Positions 1 through 5,491 of a DNA stretch of 7,034 bases are shown here, piece after piece. This stretch comes from Fibrobacter sp. (lineage in GTDB: Bacteria > Fibrobacterota > Fibrobacteria > Fibrobacterales > Fibrobacteraceae): contig JAFWRL010000288.1 in NCBI GenBank assembly GCA_017520105.1, positions 1 through 7,034 on the forward strand. Direction: 5' to 3'. The notes under the pieces are model-generated. The model saw only the letters and a program-made list of their open reading frames with translations, searched no databases and was not told the DNA's origin. The position numbers were made by a program, and so were the translations under genes. Within the stretch, counting starts at the first letter, position 1, and each line of letters opens with the position of its first letter.

Positions 1-1
1 G

Positions 2-628
2 CTTTTCACAAGCAACGATGAACTCGCACAAAAAATCCGCCTCATTGCGAACCACGGCAGTCAGACGCGCTACGTTCACGAGATTTGCGGCATGAACAGC
101 AGACTCGACGCCATCCAAGCAGCGGTTCTCCGCGTGAAACTTCGCCATTTCAAAGACGAGCTGAAGATGCGCCAAGAAAACGCCCGCAAGTACGACGAGT
201 TTTTTGCAGAATACAACGAGAGAATCGCCGCAGGTGCGGGCATTGCGGGCACAAGCGCCGGTGCAAAAATCACACCGCAGAAAATTGCCGACGGCAACAC
301 CAGCACCTACGCGCAGTACACCGTGCTGGCAGATGACCGCGACGCATTCATCGCAAAACTGGACGCCGCAGGAATTCCCTACTGCATCCACTACCCGATG
401 CCGCTGCATGAGCAGCCTTGCTTTGCAAAATACCAAACGGACTATATCGCAGGAGCATTATATGGTCCTCCCGGTATCATCAATACACTCCCGCCCAACA
501 TCGTCGATGAATTATTAGAAAACACAAATATACATGCCGATCGAGCTGCGGAACATGTCGTGAGCCTCCCCTTCTGCGCATTTACGAACGTGGAAGAGAT
601 AATTGCAAGACTTAAGAAAGTAATGTAG
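2..628 (+). CDS. DegT/DnrJ/EryC1/StrS-family PLP-dependent sugar aminotransferase, C-terminal part (5' end outside window)
   Basis: The reading frame enters open at base 2 and ends at TAG 626-628, giving about 208 residues of a protein normally 360-400 long. The visible part starts at LFTSNDELAQKIRLIANHG, continues with YVHEICGMNSRLDAIQAA and then VLRVKL, which is the conserved block after the PLP lysine in this family, and later has GIPYCIHYPMPLHEQPCF, the usual substrate-side loop, then HVVSLPF. The catalytic lysine would lie upstream of the window. Members transfer an amino group from glutamate to a nucleotide-activated keto-sugar for O-antigen, capsule or glycan synthesis in the cytoplasm; the WbpE/WlbC type is the closest I recall, but the substrate cannot be told. 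One oddity: between QPCF and the ADRAAEHVVSLPF block there are about 37 residues where relatives have about 14. Family call is firm, substrate unknown. Confidence 0.9.
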   Translation, partial: LFTSNDELAQKIRLIANHGSQTRYVHEICGMNSRLDAIQAAVLRVKLRHFKDELKMRQENARKYDEFFAEYNERIAAGAGIAGTSAGAKITPQKIADGNTSTYAQYTVLADDRDAFIAKLDAAGIPYCIHYPMPLHEQPCFAKYQTDYIAGALYGPPGIINTLPPNIVDELLENTNIHADRAAEHVVSLPFCAFTNVEEIIARLKKVM

Positions 629-699
629 GTATGAGGTATGGGCACGGGCCTACGGCCCTTTCAGGTATGAGGTATGAGCTCGGTCGCCGACGGCTCCCT
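627..699. repeat. Tandem pair of 36-bp intergenic repeats with GC hairpins
   Basis: AGGTATGAGGTATG occurs at 627-640 and again, identical, at 663-676, a period of 36 bp. Each copy is followed by a GC-rich palindrome and CCCTTT. In copy 1 it is GGGCC-TAC-GGCCC (646-658). In copy 2 it is an imperfect stem, GAGC (676-679) with GCTC (693-696) enclosing GTC-GCC-GAC (683-691). The two palindromes differ in sequence while the flanks are conserved. Copy 1 overlaps the last two bases of the aminotransferase stop codon. It resembles the dispersed intergenic repeats I associate with Fibrobacter genomes; it could also work as a weak terminator, although no T-run follows. Confidence 0.7.
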
Positions 700-738
700 T
701 TGAGATTATTGTAATTAGAAACGTTCAAAGCCTTGCAA

Positions 739-811
739 AGCAAAGCGACCTCACAGCCCAAAGCGAAGCGACCCCAAAGGGGCTTTGCCCCGACCCCATA
801 GCTCACAGCCC
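739..811. repeat. Compound repeat with GGGGC-TTT-GCCCC hairpin
   Basis: Two overlapping direct repeats frame a perfect palindrome. AGCRAAGCGACC is at 739-750 and 762-773; CTCACAGCCC is at 750-759 and 802-811. Between them GGGGC-TTT-GCCCC (779-791) forms a 5-bp stem with a 3-nt loop. The same 13-mer recurs at 4578-4590. The second CTCACAGCCC reaches the first base (811) of the convergent HAD gene's stop codon. No function is evident; it may act as an intergenic hairpin between two convergent genes. Confidence 0.6.
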
Positions 812-1656
812 TACAACACAAATTTCTCGATAACTTCGGCGATTCCCGAGTGGTTGTTGTCGTGCACCGTTACGTAATCTGCAACGGCCTTCGCCGCCGG
901 TGACGCATTCGCCATCGCCACACCGACACCAGCCGCTTCAATCATCGGGCAATCGTTTTCTTCGTCGCCCACGGCAATCGTATTTTCAATCGGCTCGTGA
1001 TAGAAGTCCGCCATGTAGCGCACCGCAGCGCCTTTATTCGAAAGCATGTGCGAGAACTCCAGCATTTCGGGCTTGCTGAACACATCAAAGAGTTTATCCG
1101 CAGTCACGGTCCGCATGTCGGCACGGAAATCGACAAGACTTGAATGTTCAAACGGCGTAATGACGTTGACCTTGATTGGCGGTTTCACCACGACATTTAT
1201 CGGGCCGTTCACATTGCGCTGTTCACCGTAGTACGTACGAATGTCGTCAACAACAACATAATCCATCTGCATCAAGCGACAATACGTCTTGAGCTGTTCC
1301 GTCTCGTATTCCGAAACGACTAAATCGCCAGCGTAAGTATGCGCATGCATTCCGCGCTTGTGCGCCTCGTCCATAATGAACTTCACCTGATCCACAGCAA
1401 TGCGGCGCGTCAAAATCGGCTGTTCCGTTCCGCAGTCGTAAATGAGCCCGCCATTAAAGCTCACCAAAAAATATCCCTGTTTCAAGAAGCCATACTTTTC
1501 CGCAATCCGCTTCACGCTTGTGAGCGGACGCCCCGTCGTCATCACGAACTTGTGGCCCGCGTCTATCATCGCGTGTATAGCAGCCATATCCGCGTCGCTG
1601 ATATTCTTCGCGTCGTCGAGAAGCGTACCATCCAAATCAGTAAAAAGAAGTTTCAT
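811..1656 (-). CDS. Cof-type HAD-superfamily hydrolase (sugar or nucleotide phosphatase), 281 aa
   Basis: All four HAD motifs are visible. Motif I is FTDLDGTLL with nucleophile D7 and acid/base D9; motif II is TTGRP (T40-P44); motif III is the lysine in SNKGAA (K208); motif IV is GDEENDCPMI (230-239) with D231 and D235 for Mg2+. The region between motifs II and III (about 80-200) fits the C2B cap of the Cof/YwpJ/YidA subfamily, and 281 residues is the normal length. Such enzymes are cytosolic and hydrolyse small phosphate esters (sugar phosphates, sometimes FMN or PLP) with broad specificity, so the substrate cannot be named. The ATG at 1656 places motif I at residues 5-13, as usual. There is no Shine-Dalgarno; TAAATT lies 7 nt before ATG, suggesting a leaderless message. 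The gene converges with the aminotransferase and is divergent from nrnA. Confidence 0.93.
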   Translation of the reverse strand: MKLLFTDLDGTLLDDAKNISDADMAAIHAMIDAGHKFVMTTGRPLTSVKRIAEKYGFLKQGYFLVSFNGGLIYDCGTEQPILTRRIAVDQVKFIMDEAHKRGMHAHTYAGDLVVSEYETEQLKTYCRLMQMDYVVVDDIRTYYGEQRNVNGPINVVVKPPIKVNVITPFEHSSLVDFRADMRTVTADKLFDVFSKPEMLEFSHMLSNKGAAVRYMADFYHEPIENTIAVGDEENDCPMIEAAGVGVAMANASPAAKAVADYVTVHDNNHSGIAEVIEKFVL

Positions 1657-1663
1657 GGAAGTA

Positions 1664-1671
1664 AATTTAGT
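1664..1671 (-). promoter_or_regulatory. Putative -10 element of the HAD gene (ACTAAATT, 7 nt before ATG)
   Basis: On the minus strand the octamer ACTAAATT ends exactly 7 nt before the ATG at 1656. It matches the WCTANATT-N7-ATG pattern at three other starts in the window. A transcription start about 7 nt after a -10 hexamer would fall on the A of ATG, so a leaderless transcript is inferred. The upstream ACTAG sequence belongs to the neighbouring tandem repeat; I see no convincing -35. Confidence 0.5.
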
Positions 1672-1712
1672 TACTAGTTAATGGTTACTAGTTAATAGTT
1701 ACTAGTTACTAG
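1670..1712. repeat. Three 14-bp tandem repeats built on GTTACTAG
   Basis: Three consecutive units are GTTACTAGTTAATG (1670-1683), GTTACTAGTTAATA (1684-1697) and GTTACTAGTTACTAG (1698-1712, one base longer). The array begins within the promoter octamer of the HAD gene, so change in copy number would alter the region just upstream of its -10. The same GTTACTAG core reappears after mraY at 6658-6665 and 6679-6686, and in inverted form (CTAGTAAC) at 1733 and 1770. Confidence 0.8.
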
Positions 1713-1732
1713 AGGATGCAATAAGAACATTT

Positions 1733-1779
1733 CTAGTAACTCTAAACTCATAACTGTGCCATAGGCACCCTAGTAACTC
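1733..1779. repeat. CTAGTAACTC pair flanking a GTGCC-ATA-GGCAC hairpin
   Basis: CTAGTAACTC is present at 1733-1742 and 1770-1779, and between them lies the perfect palindrome GTGCC-ATA-GGCAC (1756-1768; 5-bp stem, 3-nt loop). CTAGTAAC is the reverse complement of the GTTACTAG unit in the array just upstream, so the two blocks are inverted relative to each other around 1713-1732. The block lies between the divergent HAD and nrnA genes, just upstream of the nrnA -10-like element. It is probably a dispersed repeat rather than a specific operator. Confidence 0.6.
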
Positions 1780-1798
1780 AGAACTTAGAACTCAACTT

Positions 1799-1806
1799 AC
1801 TATATT
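1799..1806 (+). promoter_or_regulatory. Putative -10 element of nrnA (ACTATATT, 7 nt before ATG)
   Basis: ACTATATT ends at 1806, exactly 7 nt before the ATG at 1814, and the spacer CGTTTTC has no Shine-Dalgarno. The 10-mer TTACTATATT with the same 7-nt spacing is repeated before the ATG at 7000. A leaderless or nearly leaderless transcript is inferred. No clear -35 hexamer is seen 16-18 bp upstream. Confidence 0.55.
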
Positions 1807-1813
1807 CGTTTTC

Positions 1814-2767
1814 ATGAAAATAGATGATTTATTGAACGAATCTAAAACCGTAGCCATTTTCGGGCATGTCCGCCCCGACGGCGATTGCGTAGGCTCCACC
1901 CTTGGACTTTACAACTACATTTGCGACAACTATCCGACAATCAAGGTTCAACTGTTTTTGGAACGCTTTCCCGAAAGCTACAAGATTCTCCCCAATTCAA
2001 ACAAAGTTTGCGAAATTTACGAAGACAGTTCCGCACCTGTCGATTTAGCATTCCTCATAGATACGCCTTCGTTTGAACGCATCGGAGCCAACGGCGAAAA
2101 ATGCCTCAAGACAGCAACCAAAACTTGCAACATCGACCACCACATCAGCAACCCGCTGAATCTCTGCACAAAAAATTTTGTCGAAGTCAAGGCGAGTTCC
2201 GCAAGCGAAGTCCTGTTCTTTTTGCTTAACCCGAATAAAATAAGCAAAGACACCGCAGAATGTCTCTATCTTGGAATTGTTCACGACACAGGCGCATTCA
2301 AATTTAGCTGCACCGGGCAAAAGACGATGGTCGCCATTGGAGAATTGCTCGACAAGGGAATCGACTTTACACGCATCATCAACGAGACCTACTATACAAG
2401 GACATACATCCAGACGCTCGTCACCGGATTCGTGATGCTGAACAGCAAACTTGCACTTAACGGCAAGGTCGTTTATAGTTACCTCACCCCCGACGACATG
2501 ACCCGCTACTCCGTAACGCCGGTCGAATTGAGTAACGTCATCGACACTTTACGCGAAGTGAGCGGCACCGAAGTCGCCATATTCCTTTACCCCGTCAATG
2601 GGGAATACAAAATCAGCTTGCGTAGCAATTATGTTGTCGATGTCAACGCCATTGCCAAGAATTTTGGCGGAGGCGGCCACATTCGCGCCGCAGGCGGAAA
2701 CTCCAAGGAATCCCCCGAAGAGACAATCAAGAAGCTTTTGTTGCTCATACAACAACAATTATCGTAA
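1814..2767 (+). CDS. nrnA: DHH/DHHA1 phosphoesterase, NrnA-type oligoribonuclease/pAp phosphatase, 317 aa
   Basis: The protein shows the DHH-family order of motifs: GHVRPDGDCVGS (17-28) with metal-binding H18, D22 and D24; LIDTP with D83; the signature IDHH (107-110); and GIVHDTGAF with D158. It then has a C-terminal DHHA1 domain with SLRS (268-271) and the glycine-rich FGGGGHIRAAGG (284-295). Length and motif order match NrnA, which in other bacteria degrades 2- to 5-mer RNA and dephosphorylates 3'-phosphoadenosine 5'-phosphate in the cytosol, using Mn2+. RecJ is excluded because it is much larger. The ATG at 1814 gives the normal N-terminus and is set by the -10-like element 7 nt upstream. 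The gene is divergent from the HAD gene and followed 68 bp later by the lipoprotein, which has its own signals, so it is probably monocistronic. Confidence 0.92.
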   Translation: MKIDDLLNESKTVAIFGHVRPDGDCVGSTLGLYNYICDNYPTIKVQLFLERFPESYKILPNSNKVCEIYEDSSAPVDLAFLIDTPSFERIGANGEKCLKTATKTCNIDHHISNPLNLCTKNFVEVKASSASEVLFFLLNPNKISKDTAECLYLGIVHDTGAFKFSCTGQKTMVAIGELLDKGIDFTRIINETYYTRTYIQTLVTGFVMLNSKLALNGKVVYSYLTPDDMTRYSVTPVELSNVIDTLREVSGTEVAIFLYPVNGEYKISLRSNYVVDVNAIAKNFGGGGHIRAAGGNSKESPEETIKKLLLLIQQQLS

Positions 2768-2805
2768 CAACGACATTAAATAAAAGTCCACCTTTGTTTT
2801 TTGTA

Positions 2806-2825
2806 TATATTTTAAAAGAAGGAGG
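2806..2825 (+). promoter_or_regulatory. -10-like TATATT and strong Shine-Dalgarno of the lipoprotein gene
   Basis: AAGGAGG at 2819-2825 lies 10 nt before ATG 2836 and is the only strong Shine-Dalgarno at a gene start in the window. A TATATT (2806-2811) immediately upstream can serve as -10, which would give an 18-20 nt leader carrying the site. This decides the start in favour of ATG 2836 over the in-frame TTG at 2794, which overlaps these signals. Confidence 0.6.
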
Positions 2826-2835
2826 ATATTTCATA

Positions 2836-4233
2836 ATGATTCGTAAGATAATTCACGGCCTAGCAGTAGTCCCCTTTGGGGCGGTAGCCTTTTTAGCAAG
2901 TTGTTCCGACAACGCCAACGATCCAATTTCCGCGTTAAGCGAATATTCTAGCGATTCAGAAACGGTTCTGTCCAGTTCCGAAACGGACGATTCCTATTCC
3001 GAATCACTTTCCTCCAATTCCGAATATAAAGGTTCCTGCTCGTCAAAGGCTTCCTCGAGTTCAGCAAAGACGCCCTCGAGTTCGGCAAACGTTCAATCCA
3101 GTTCGGCAAAAGTATCATCCTCTTCAGCACAAGGATCTTCGGACTCTGCGACCTTAAGTTCCGCAAACCAGAGCTCCAATTCAAGCGCATCTAGCTCCAC
3201 CACCATCAATTCAAGCACGGCAAAAAATCCATCCAGTTCAACAGCAACTTCGTCAAACACAACGCTATCTAGTTCCGCAGGCGCTAAATCCGCAGGCAGC
3301 AACGGCAACTCTTCCATTTTCGAACCGATCGTGCGTTCGTCCAGCAGCTACAGCAAATTACGTAACGAACCCGAAGATGAACGCCACAAGATTTACCGTC
3401 TGCTCTACCCTGTCGAAAACGGAGCGCTCGACACGGGCTATTTCGACCAGGGCGACTGCGAAATCCAGAACAATGGATCCTTTGCATGCCGTCAAAAAAG
3501 CTGCGTTGAATATGTCGGAGGATACATCAGCCTCCATAGCGAAGGAATGTTCCCCGGAGACGGGAGCGAAAAACACGCCCAATATTTCCGCGGGAGCACC
3601 GACGAGACCAGACTCATCGACATCAATCTAGGCGACAGCGCCCTCACGTCGTACATTCCCTACGCCGACATCCCGGAATTCGACATAGACGACATCAAGA
3701 GCAAACTTTCGACACTCCCGGCAGCCACGTGCACCACATTGATACAGTTTGTCAGCAATTATAAAATGAGCGCCAGCGGGTTGCCCGAAGGTTTTGTCTT
3801 GCACCTAGACGCCAATTTCGCACTCAAGCCGTCAGAGCGCGTGACGGAGCCCTATTCCATGGTATTCCCGAAAGAAGAACTGGACACCGTCAAGGCGAAC
3901 ATTTCCACCAACGAAAACCGCATTGCACACGGCTACACGTTGTTTAACGAAATTCAATATGCCAAGGAAACCCTCTTCTCCAAGAGTTCCATTGAATACA
4001 ACACCTATGTCAGCGACCAGGGCTGTGGCATCGTAGCGCACACATACAATCCTATGCCCTCCGGAATGGCCGGTCTATGCCAAGGCTGGATCATCCCCGA
4101 AAGAGCACGGAATTTCTCGGTGCGCCTCATCAACACCTCGGACAAGACCCCGGCTTCGTTTACATGGAAATTGACCTACATGGACCAGTTTGGCCGTGGC
4201 AATACAATTGACATCACGACGCAGCTACGATAA
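2836..4233 (+). CDS. Serine-rich-linker lipoprotein with an unrecognised C-terminal domain, 465 aa
   Basis: Residues 1-23 form a lipoprotein signal peptide: positively charged MIRK, a hydrophobic stretch, and the lipobox L20-A21-S22-C23. Residues about 33-172 are a low-complexity linker dominated by Ser with Ala, Thr, Asn and Lys, including imperfect 7-8 residue repeats such as SSSSAKTP, SSSANVQ and SSSAKVS. From about 175 to 465 the sequence becomes a mixed, folded-looking domain with six cysteines (208, 218, 223, 299, 397, 415), which could form disulfides outside the cytoplasm. I do not recognise the domain; there is no glycoside hydrolase, carbohydrate-binding or FISUMP motif that I can name. 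Ser-rich linkers joined to a lipid anchor are typical of Fibrobacter surface proteins. Residue +2 after Cys is Ser, not Asp, which would allow outer-membrane sorting if the Lol rule applies. The gene converges with the exporter gene, 8 bp between stops. Confidence 0.85.
   Translation: MIRKIIHGLAVVPFGAVAFLASCSDNANDPISALSEYSSDSETVLSSSETDDSYSESLSSNSEYKGSCSSKASSSSAKTPSSSANVQSSSAKVSSSSAQGSSDSATLSSANQSSNSSASSSTTINSSTAKNPSSSTATSSNTTLSSSAGAKSAGSNGNSSIFEPIVRSSSSYSKLRNEPEDERHKIYRLLYPVENGALDTGYFDQGDCEIQNNGSFACRQKSCVEYVGGYISLHSEGMFPGDGSEKHAQYFRGSTDETRLIDINLGDSALTSYIPYADIPEFDIDDIKSKLSTLPAATCTTLIQFVSNYKMSASGLPEGFVLHLDANFALKPSERVTEPYSMVFPKEELDTVKANISTNENRIAHGYTLFNEIQYAKETLFSKSSIEYNTYVSDQGCGIVAHTYNPMPSGMAGLCQGWIIPERARNFSVRLINTSDKTPASFTWKLTYMDQFGRGNTIDITTQLR
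2932..3351 (+). repeat. Ser-rich linker-coding low-complexity region
   Basis: This coding stretch specifies residues about 33-172 of the lipoprotein. Imperfect units around TCGAGTTCAGCAAA and CCAGTTCGGCAAA recur every 21-24 bp between about 3054 and 3130, coding SSSAK-like heptads or octads. Both Ser codon families (TCN and AGY) are mixed, so the amino-acid pattern is better kept than the DNA repeat. It probably works as a flexible, extended spacer between the membrane anchor and the folded domain. Confidence 0.75.
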
Positions 4234-4241
4234 CGCGCTCG

Positions 4242-4934
4242 TCAAACGACAAACAAGGCAATTGCAAGCAAGATAAAAACGCAACCGCTAAACCAGTTGA
4301 GGTTGCGGTTTGCTTTTGGCGAATTTAAAAGATATTTCTTGACGGTCCCCGCCAAAAGTGCAATCGAGCCAAAGACAATCATTGTCGCCACGATAAATTC
4401 AGCGCCGAAAATCGCAGTCTGCAAACTCGGGGGAATCGGGCGGTCCAAACGCACCGCAGGCGGAATCAGTGAAAGAATAAACAAAATCACCTTCGGGTTC
4501 GTCATGTTCATGATGACTCCGCGCAGGTAAAGCTTGCGCGCCGAAGGCAGGCCATGTTCTGCGGGCCTGGATCCTTCGGGGCTTTGCCCCTCAGGATGAC
4601 GTGATGAAGACTCAGGATGGGATGAAGCCGCCGAGCCCGTTTTGTCGTCTAAATCCACAGTTCCAGCGCGGACTTGAAAGCTCTTGTACGCGAGGTACAG
4701 CAGGTACGCTGCGCCAAGGCACTGAATCACAAAAAACGCCATCGGGCTAGCGGCTATCAAAGCCGACACCCCAAGTACCAGAAGGCAAATCTGCAAAGCA
4801 ATCCCAGTACAAAGCCCGAGAATAATGCAAAATCCGAGACGCGCCCCGTACGTCGCACTCTGGGCAAGCACAAATAAATTATCCGGTCCAGGAGCAATCC
4901 CGATTACAAGAGCAGCAATGAAAAATTCAAGCAT
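4242..4934 (-). CDS. LysE/RhtB-family amino-acid or metabolite exporter, 230 aa, with repeat-derived loop
   Basis: The N-terminus has APGPDNLFVLAQS (14-26), the family's PGPD signature, and the second conserved motif RGVIMNMTNPK is at 138-148. About six hydrophobic segments are visible (1-25, 33-58, 62-83, 145-162, 172-197, 212-230), as expected for inner-membrane LysE/RhtB exporters of amino acids such as homoserine, threonine or lysine; the substrate is not predictable. The family length is about 200-210, and the excess lies in the cytoplasmic loop 88-135. Residues 105-124 there are encoded by a dispersed repeat (4563-4622), read in frame. ATG 4934 is 4 nt after the stop of the zinc-ribbon gene and has no Shine-Dalgarno, so co-transcription and possibly coupled translation are inferred. 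Its stop lies 8 bp from that of the convergent lipoprotein gene. Confidence 0.9.
   Translation of the reverse strand: MLEFFIAALVIGIAPGPDNLFVLAQSATYGARLGFCIILGLCTGIALQICLLVLGVSALIAASPMAFFVIQCLGAAYLLYLAYKSFQVRAGTVDLDDKTGSAASSHPESSSRHPEGQSPEGSRPAEHGLPSARKLYLRGVIMNMTNPKVILFILSLIPPAVRLDRPIPPSLQTAIFGAEFIVATMIVFGSIALLAGTVKKYLLNSPKANRNLNWFSGCVFILLAIALFVV
4277..4320 (+). terminator. Possible terminator of the lipoprotein gene inside the convergent exporter gene
   Basis: CGCAACC (4280-4286) pairs with GGTTGCG (4301-4307), and AAA (4277-4279) can pair with TTT (4309-4311) across a one-base bulge; a T-rich GTTTGCTTTT follows. It begins 44 nt after the lipoprotein stop. No hairpin is present in the 8-bp gap between the convergent stops, so this is the nearest candidate. 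The 14-nt loop and broken T-run make it weak. Confidence 0.3.
4569..4622. repeat. Dispersed palindromic repeat inside the exporter coding sequence
   Basis: ATCCT (4571-4575) pairs with AGGAT (4593-4597), enclosing GGGGC-TTT-GCCCC (4578-4590), to give a hairpin with a TC/TC internal loop. The inner 13-mer is identical to 779-791 in the first intergenic region. A second CTCAGGAT follows at 4611-4618 (first copy of the octamer 4590-4597). On the coding strand it reads CATCCTGAG twice and GAAGGATCC, a style of repeat (TCATCCTGAG...GAAGGATC) that I recall as dispersed in many genomes. Translation gives the Ser/Pro/Glu-rich segment 105-124 of the exporter. Confidence 0.75.
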
Positions 4935-4938
4935 GTTT

Positions 4939-5319
4939 TTACAATTTGCTCAAGAAGGCATCGACATCGAGGTCCGCAAGGTCCTTCTGCAACGCCTCTA
5001 GTTCATCGTCCGTAATCGCCGAGTGTTCATGAGCGCGTTCGTCGGCACGAGCGTTCGAAACATCCACCAGTTTCTTAAGCGAATTCGCCACCTCGCCCAC
5101 GGTACCGTCCTGACGCATCACGACATCCAAGACCTTCGAAAGTCTTTGGCGCAACCTTGCAAATTCCTCGCGGTCCAGCTCCGAAACCTCCCCATGATAG
5201 CACATCAAGGGGGTCTGGCACCTAGCACACGGGAACACCATCATATTCGAGAAGTCACCGTCTATCTGGACCTTAAATTTCGTTCCGCAATGCGGGCATT
5301 CGATATCCATTTCACTCAT
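4939..5319 (-). CDS. Small zinc-ribbon protein with acidic helical tail, 126 aa
   Basis: The N-terminus carries ECPHCGTKF (7-15) and PCARC (30-34), so Cys 8, 11, 31 and 34 form a CxxC-x19-CxxC zinc ribbon. A further Cys40 follows in LMCYHGEV. The rest (46-126) is charged and looks helical, ending in DDELEALQKDLADLDVDAF, an acidic amphipathic stretch. I do not recognise a named family; zinc-ribbon proteins of this size may bind nucleic acid or protein partners, or be structural. The start at 5319 is preferred over the in-frame TTG at 5361 because TACATT lies exactly 7 nt before it and the zinc ribbon then starts at residue 7. The stop is 4 nt before the exporter's ATG, so the two form an operon. 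The gene is divergent from mraY. Confidence 0.8.
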   Translation of the reverse strand: MSEMDIECPHCGTKFKVQIDGDFSNMMVFPCARCQTPLMCYHGEVSELDREEFARLRQRLSKVLDVVMRQDGTVGEVANSLKKLVDVSNARADERAHEHSAITDDELEALQKDLADLDVDAFLSKL

Positions 5320-5326
5320 ATATCCA

Positions 5327-5334
5327 AATGTAGA
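5327..5334 (-). promoter_or_regulatory. Putative -10 element of the zinc-ribbon/exporter operon (TCTACATT, 7 nt before ATG)
   Basis: Read on the minus strand, TCTACATT is followed by TGGATAT and then ATG at 5319. The spacing and the CTANATT core match the starts at 1656, 1814 and 7000. A leaderless message is inferred; no Shine-Dalgarno is seen and no clear -35 is present. Confidence 0.5.
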
Positions 5335-5410
5335 ATTTTTTACAATTCCTAGCCAATACAACTACAATATTTTATTTTTACACCGTCCATCAAGCTTTGT
5401 GAACCCGTTA

Positions 5411-5416
5411 TATAAT
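5411..5416 (+). promoter_or_regulatory. Putative -10 box of mraY (TATAAT)
   Basis: A perfect TATAAT is at 5411-5416. A start 6-8 nt downstream would fall near 5423, giving a leader of about 69 nt before ATG 5492, unlike the leaderless pattern at other genes here. An ATG directly followed by TAA (5423-5428) would be at the extreme 5' end of this RNA. No good -35 hexamer is found at 16-18 bp spacing. Confidence 0.45.
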
Positions 5417-5443
5417 TTTTCTATGTAAAACTAAACAACACTT

Positions 5444-5466
5444 TTCGCCTAAAAAGGGCGAAGCCC
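5444..5466 (+). promoter_or_regulatory. Alternative hairpins in the mraY leader
   Basis: TTCGCC (5444-5449) can pair with GGCGAA (5457-5462), while GGGC (5456-5459) can instead pair with GCCC (5463-5466) around a GAA loop. The two foldings use the same bases and exclude each other. They lie 26 nt upstream of the mraY ATG. This might be a regulatory leader, or simply another member of the short hairpin repeats found in the gaps. Confidence 0.35.
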
Positions 5467-5491
5467 GAGCTCTTTTCCCCAAACCTAAAAT

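Noticed and set aside
612..821. Minus-strand open frame across the first gap
   Set aside because: It consists largely of translated palindromic repeats and overlaps both neighbouring 3' ends; no start signal.
1670..1779. Possible CRISPR-like array
   Set aside because: Units are 14 bp, directly adjacent and without spacers; the pattern is a tandem repeat with an inverted partner, and there are no cas genes.
2794..2835. In-frame TTG start of the lipoprotein gene 42 bp upstream
   Set aside because: It would put 14 residues before the signal peptide and overlap the -10-like box and the AAGGAGG site; ATG 2836 gives a normal lipoprotein leader.
3093..3317. Minus-strand open frame rich in Glu, Leu and Ala opposite the Ser linker
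   Set aside because: Its composition is the mirror of Ser/Ala codons of the linker; no start signals or motifs support it.
5023..5352. Open plus-strand frame of 109 codons opposite the zinc-ribbon gene
   Set aside because: It is antisense to a gene with clear CxxC motifs, and its translation shows no recognisable domain.
5320..5361. In-frame TTG start of the zinc-ribbon gene
   Set aside because: The stretch contains the putative promoter TCTACATT and adds residues not needed for the zinc ribbon; ATG 5319 fits the shared 7-nt spacing.
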